Shown here in pieces: positions 36,262 through 37,761 of a stretch of DNA of 37,761 nucleotides; within the stretch, counting starts at the first letter, position 1, and the number at the start of each line of letters is the position of its first letter. The DNA lies in contig NZ_JAHDTI010000032.1 in NCBI RefSeq assembly GCF_018531495.1, positions 1 to 37,761 on the forward strand. Reading direction: 5' to 3'. Position numbers and translations under genes: made by a program. The DNA is from Nonomuraea sediminis. Its GTDB lineage: Bacteria; Actinomycetota; Actinomycetes; Streptosporangiales; Streptosporangiaceae. Under the pieces are notes generated by a model, which was not told the DNA's origin, did not search any database, and saw nothing but the letters and a program-made list of their open reading frames with translations.

Positions 36262-36691
36262 CTCGCGCCCCGTTCTTCCTGATCGGCAAAGGGTCGGTGC
36301 CGTGATCACCGGGGCGGGTGGCCTGCAGGGTGGCGCTCTTCTCCCCCCATTCCCCCCTCCCGGTGGCAAAAGAGCGAAGGTCGCCGCAAGGGACGAGCCG
36401 GTCAAGGGATCAAGAGCCAAGATGCTTGATGCTGATCGCCGTAGGCGACCCGGAGGGATGCCCGAAGGGCAGTCAGTATCAGGGATCTTGGGTCCCCTTG
36501 ACCGGGGAGGAGTGGCGGCTACCATCGATCGCCACCGGGAGGGGGGAAGGACAATACGGGCCCGGCTTGCCGGGCTCCTCTGATGCTCTTCGGGCTTGTT
36601 GCCCTTGGCACCCCGTGACCTCGGGAGGGTCCTTCCCGGCGCGCTCACCCCTCTGCGAGCTGCGCGGGGATCGTCCCGAGGCCACGGGGAT
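36262..36691. other. 430-bp noncoding structured region bounded by an 18-bp inverted repeat
   Basis: TTCCCCCCTCCCGGTGGC at 36350-36367 recurs inverted, without mismatch, at 36531-36548. Inside lie GGTCGCC/GGCGACC (36379-36385, 36444-36450), TGCCC-gaa-GGGCA, and a cluster of GATCAAG/GATCTTG words. A further hairpin (GCCCGG/CCGGGC) follows near 36565. All open frames look like shadows. This is a candidate replication or transfer origin. Confidence 0.5.
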
Positions 36692-37033
36692 TCAGCCTGG
36701 CGGGCCCGATCTCGGCCGTACCGCTGGGATGTGGGCGGCGTTCGGTCCGAGGTGGGGATGGGCCCGCCAGAGTTCACGTTCGACCTGCTGCATGGCGCGG
36801 GTCAGCTCGGCGACGTCGGTCGCCTCCACGCGCTCGCACCGGTCGGGGTTGCGCAGCTCGTAGGCGGTGAACGCCTGCCAGTACGGCGCCCAGAGCACCA
36901 ACCACCCTGGCGAGGTCGCCGTGAGCTGCGCGGCCTCGCCGTGGCGGTCGGTCCTGCTGTCCGCCCCGGGCGGCGGCGTCGATCCGCCGTGGTGAGGCGT
37001 CGCCGCCCGGGCCGTCCTTCGGTGGGTGGTCAT
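36692..37033 (-). CDS. hypothetical protein, 113 residues
   Basis: ATG 37033 overlaps the stop of the upstream gene (ATGA). After a basic, proline-rich N-terminus (about 35 residues) comes a compact helical domain: P-G-W-L-V-L-W-A-P-Y-W-Q-A-F-T-A-Y, then R-C-E-R-V-E-A-T-D-V-A-E-L-T-R-A-M-Q-Q-V-E. No family recognised. It is the second gene of the operon controlled from 37386. Confidence 0.6.
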   Translation of the reverse strand: MTTHRRTARAATPHHGGSTPPPGADSRTDRHGEAAQLTATSPGWLVLWAPYWQAFTAYELRNPDRCERVEATDVAELTRAMQQVERELWRAHPHLGPNAAHIPAVRPRSGPPG

Positions 37034-37386
37034 ACCGGCTCGCCCGCGCGCGGATGCTCGTTCTCGGCCAGGCGGGCGCGGGCCGTGCGAAGGTCTGCGT
37101 AATCGAGCGCGATCCGTACGGCCGCGGTCTCCGGCGCGTAGGCGAGCACCAGAAGGGGCGCCCCCCTGCCGCTGCGGCGGGGGCTCGTCCACCAGATCAT
37201 CCGCCCGTCCGTCCGTGCGACCAGGCCGTGCCACACCGACACGACGACCTCGGGCGCGAGCGGTACGACGAAGGCGGGCAGGTCAAGCGCCTCCAGTGCG
37301 GCCCGCAGACGTTCGGCTACCTCCAGTGCCGCCGGCGTATCCGGTCCGCCGGTGACGTTGCCAAACGTCTGCAGTTGTCTGTGCAT
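37030..37386 (-). CDS. hypothetical protein, 118 residues, first gene of a GntR-controlled operon
   Basis: ATG 37386 has no ribosome-binding site, but a TACTAC box lies just upstream, which suggests a leaderless message. The operator-like dyad at 37362-37381 then covers codons 2-9, where bound repressor would block transcription. The protein is alpha/beta (L-P-A-F-V-V-P-L-A-P-E-V-V-V-S-V-W, L-L-V-L-A-Y-A-P-E-T-A-A-V-R-I-A-L). It is divergent from the XRE/TPR gene starting at 37481. No family recognised. Confidence 0.6.
   Translation of the reverse strand: MHRQLQTFGNVTGGPDTPAALEVAERLRAALEALDLPAFVVPLAPEVVVSVWHGLVARTDGRMIWWTSPRRSGRGAPLLVLAYAPETAAVRIALDYADLRTARARLAENEHPRAGEPV
37362..37381. promoter_or_regulatory. 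dyad operator, candidate GntR site 2
   Basis: CAAACGTCTGCAGTTGTCTG; matches site 1 (1465-1484, minus strand) at 17 of 20 positions and keeps the CT-AG centre. It lies at the very 5' end of the 37386 gene. Confidence 0.6.
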
Positions 37387-37480
37387 GAAACGTAGTAGAT
37401 CAGCGGACGGCGGGCCTGGGCAGAGGAGAGACTGGGATACAGGCGGATATCCCCCCTGTCCGCCAGGCAATCGAGGTCTC

Positions 37481-37761
37481 ATGGAAGATCAGGAACGCCC
37501 TGTCTGGGCGGCCCGGCTGCGAGCCGAACGCCGGGCCCGGCTCTGGGGTATCAAGATCATGGCGGTTCAGCTGATGGCGGCCGCCGACGCCCGCACCCGT
37601 GCCACGCTCCCCCACTGGACCAGCCTCGCGCGCTACGTGCGCTGGTGGGAGAAGGGCGAGCACGCCCCCGGCGAGCTGTACCGAGCCCTGTACTCCAGGG
37701 CGTTCGGCATCGCCGAGGGCGAACTGTTCGCCGTCGACCAGCCGCGCCCCGCTCCCCCGGC
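37481..37761 (+). CDS. XRE-type regulator with TPR-like repeats, 5' portion (continues at position 3)
   Basis: ATG 37481 opens the 413-residue protein whose remainder is 1-1088. The first 90 residues contain an XRE-like helix-turn-helix: W-A-A-R-L-R-A-E-R-R-A-R-L-W, a long helix pair, then L-A-R-Y-V-R-W-W-E-K-G-E-H-A-P and the L-Y-S-R-A-F-G-I segment. The spacing is longer than in a standard XRE domain, with an insert before the W-W-E-K-G part. It is divergent from the 37386 gene, 94 bases away, so both promoters share the region with the candidate GntR operator. Confidence 0.8.
   Translation, partial: MEDQERPVWAARLRAERRARLWGIKIMAVQLMAAADARTRATLPHWTSLARYVRWWEKGEHAPGELYRALYSRAFGIAEGELFAVDQPRPAPP
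37635..37761. repeat. terminal direct repeat (right copy)
   Basis: Identical to 1-127; see the left copy. It should be counted once. Confidence 0.95.

Noticed and set aside
36318..36863. A 181-codon plus-strand frame over the structured region
   Set aside because: It runs through the inverted repeats and then antisense to the 36692 gene; no domain or ribosome-binding site.

Overview
The window is one complete circular plasmid from a high-GC actinomycete (Streptomyces or a related order such as Streptosporangiales). The first 127 bases (1-127) recur exactly as the last 127 (37635-37761), and a regulator gene reads in frame across the joint, so the unique circle is 37,634 bp. Evidence for the host group: GC near 70% by eye, third-position G/C codons, GTG starts, likely leaderless promoters, and protein families known mainly from actinomycete plasmids and phages (DUF6247, DUF6349, DUF2637, DUF4913, a MOB-F relaxase, a primase-polymerase type replication protein). 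There are no tRNA, rRNA, CRISPR or transposase genes that I can see.

Layout. (1) 37.0-2.6 kb: control block with an XRE/TPR regulator across the joint, a short GntR repressor and a likely toxin-antitoxin pair. (2) 2.8-9.2 kb: mostly unknown actinomycete plasmid proteins. These include a pseudo-exonuclease-like zinc protein, a protein flanked by two copies of an AGTTTGCAAACT palindrome, two divergent membrane-anchored secreted-type proteins, and two tiny hydrophobic peptides each followed by a hairpin. (3) 9.4-14.9 kb: a DNA-modification island with a DpdA-like 7-deazaguanine transglycosylase homologue fused to two helix-turn-helix domains, its DUF6349 partner, a C5-cytosine methyltransferase and tiny zinc/acidic proteins. 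Three transcription units here share one copied promoter-hairpin-leader cassette. (4) 14.9-17.9 kb: a 150-nt imperfect hairpin, a possible Cys/His enzyme, and parA-parB bracketed by two copies of a long perfect palindrome. (5) 18.0-29.3 kb: transfer block with a ribbon-helix-helix protein, a DUF2637 membrane protein, a VirD4/TraG coupling protein, a DUF4913 protein, a 1574-residue relaxase-helicase and a NERD protein. (6) 29.4-34.1 kb: a coiled-coil operon and the primase-polymerase replication gene, with phased 10-bp repeats at its 5' end. (7) 34.3-37.4 kb: a second ribbon-helix-helix protein, a SprT-like protease, small zinc-ribbon proteins, a structured noncoding stretch and a two-gene operon.

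How it may work together. The GntR protein may recognise the dyad CAAAnnnCTnnAGnnnTTTG, found near its own start and at the 37.4-kb operon, with a weaker copy upstream of the replication gene. That would be a small copy-number or transfer control circuit like those of pSAM2-type elements. ParA/ParB and the palindromes would stabilise the plasmid. The relaxase and coupling protein would mobilise it, but no VirB-type channel genes are present. The modification island would mark plasmid or host DNA. Functions of about half the genes remain unknown.
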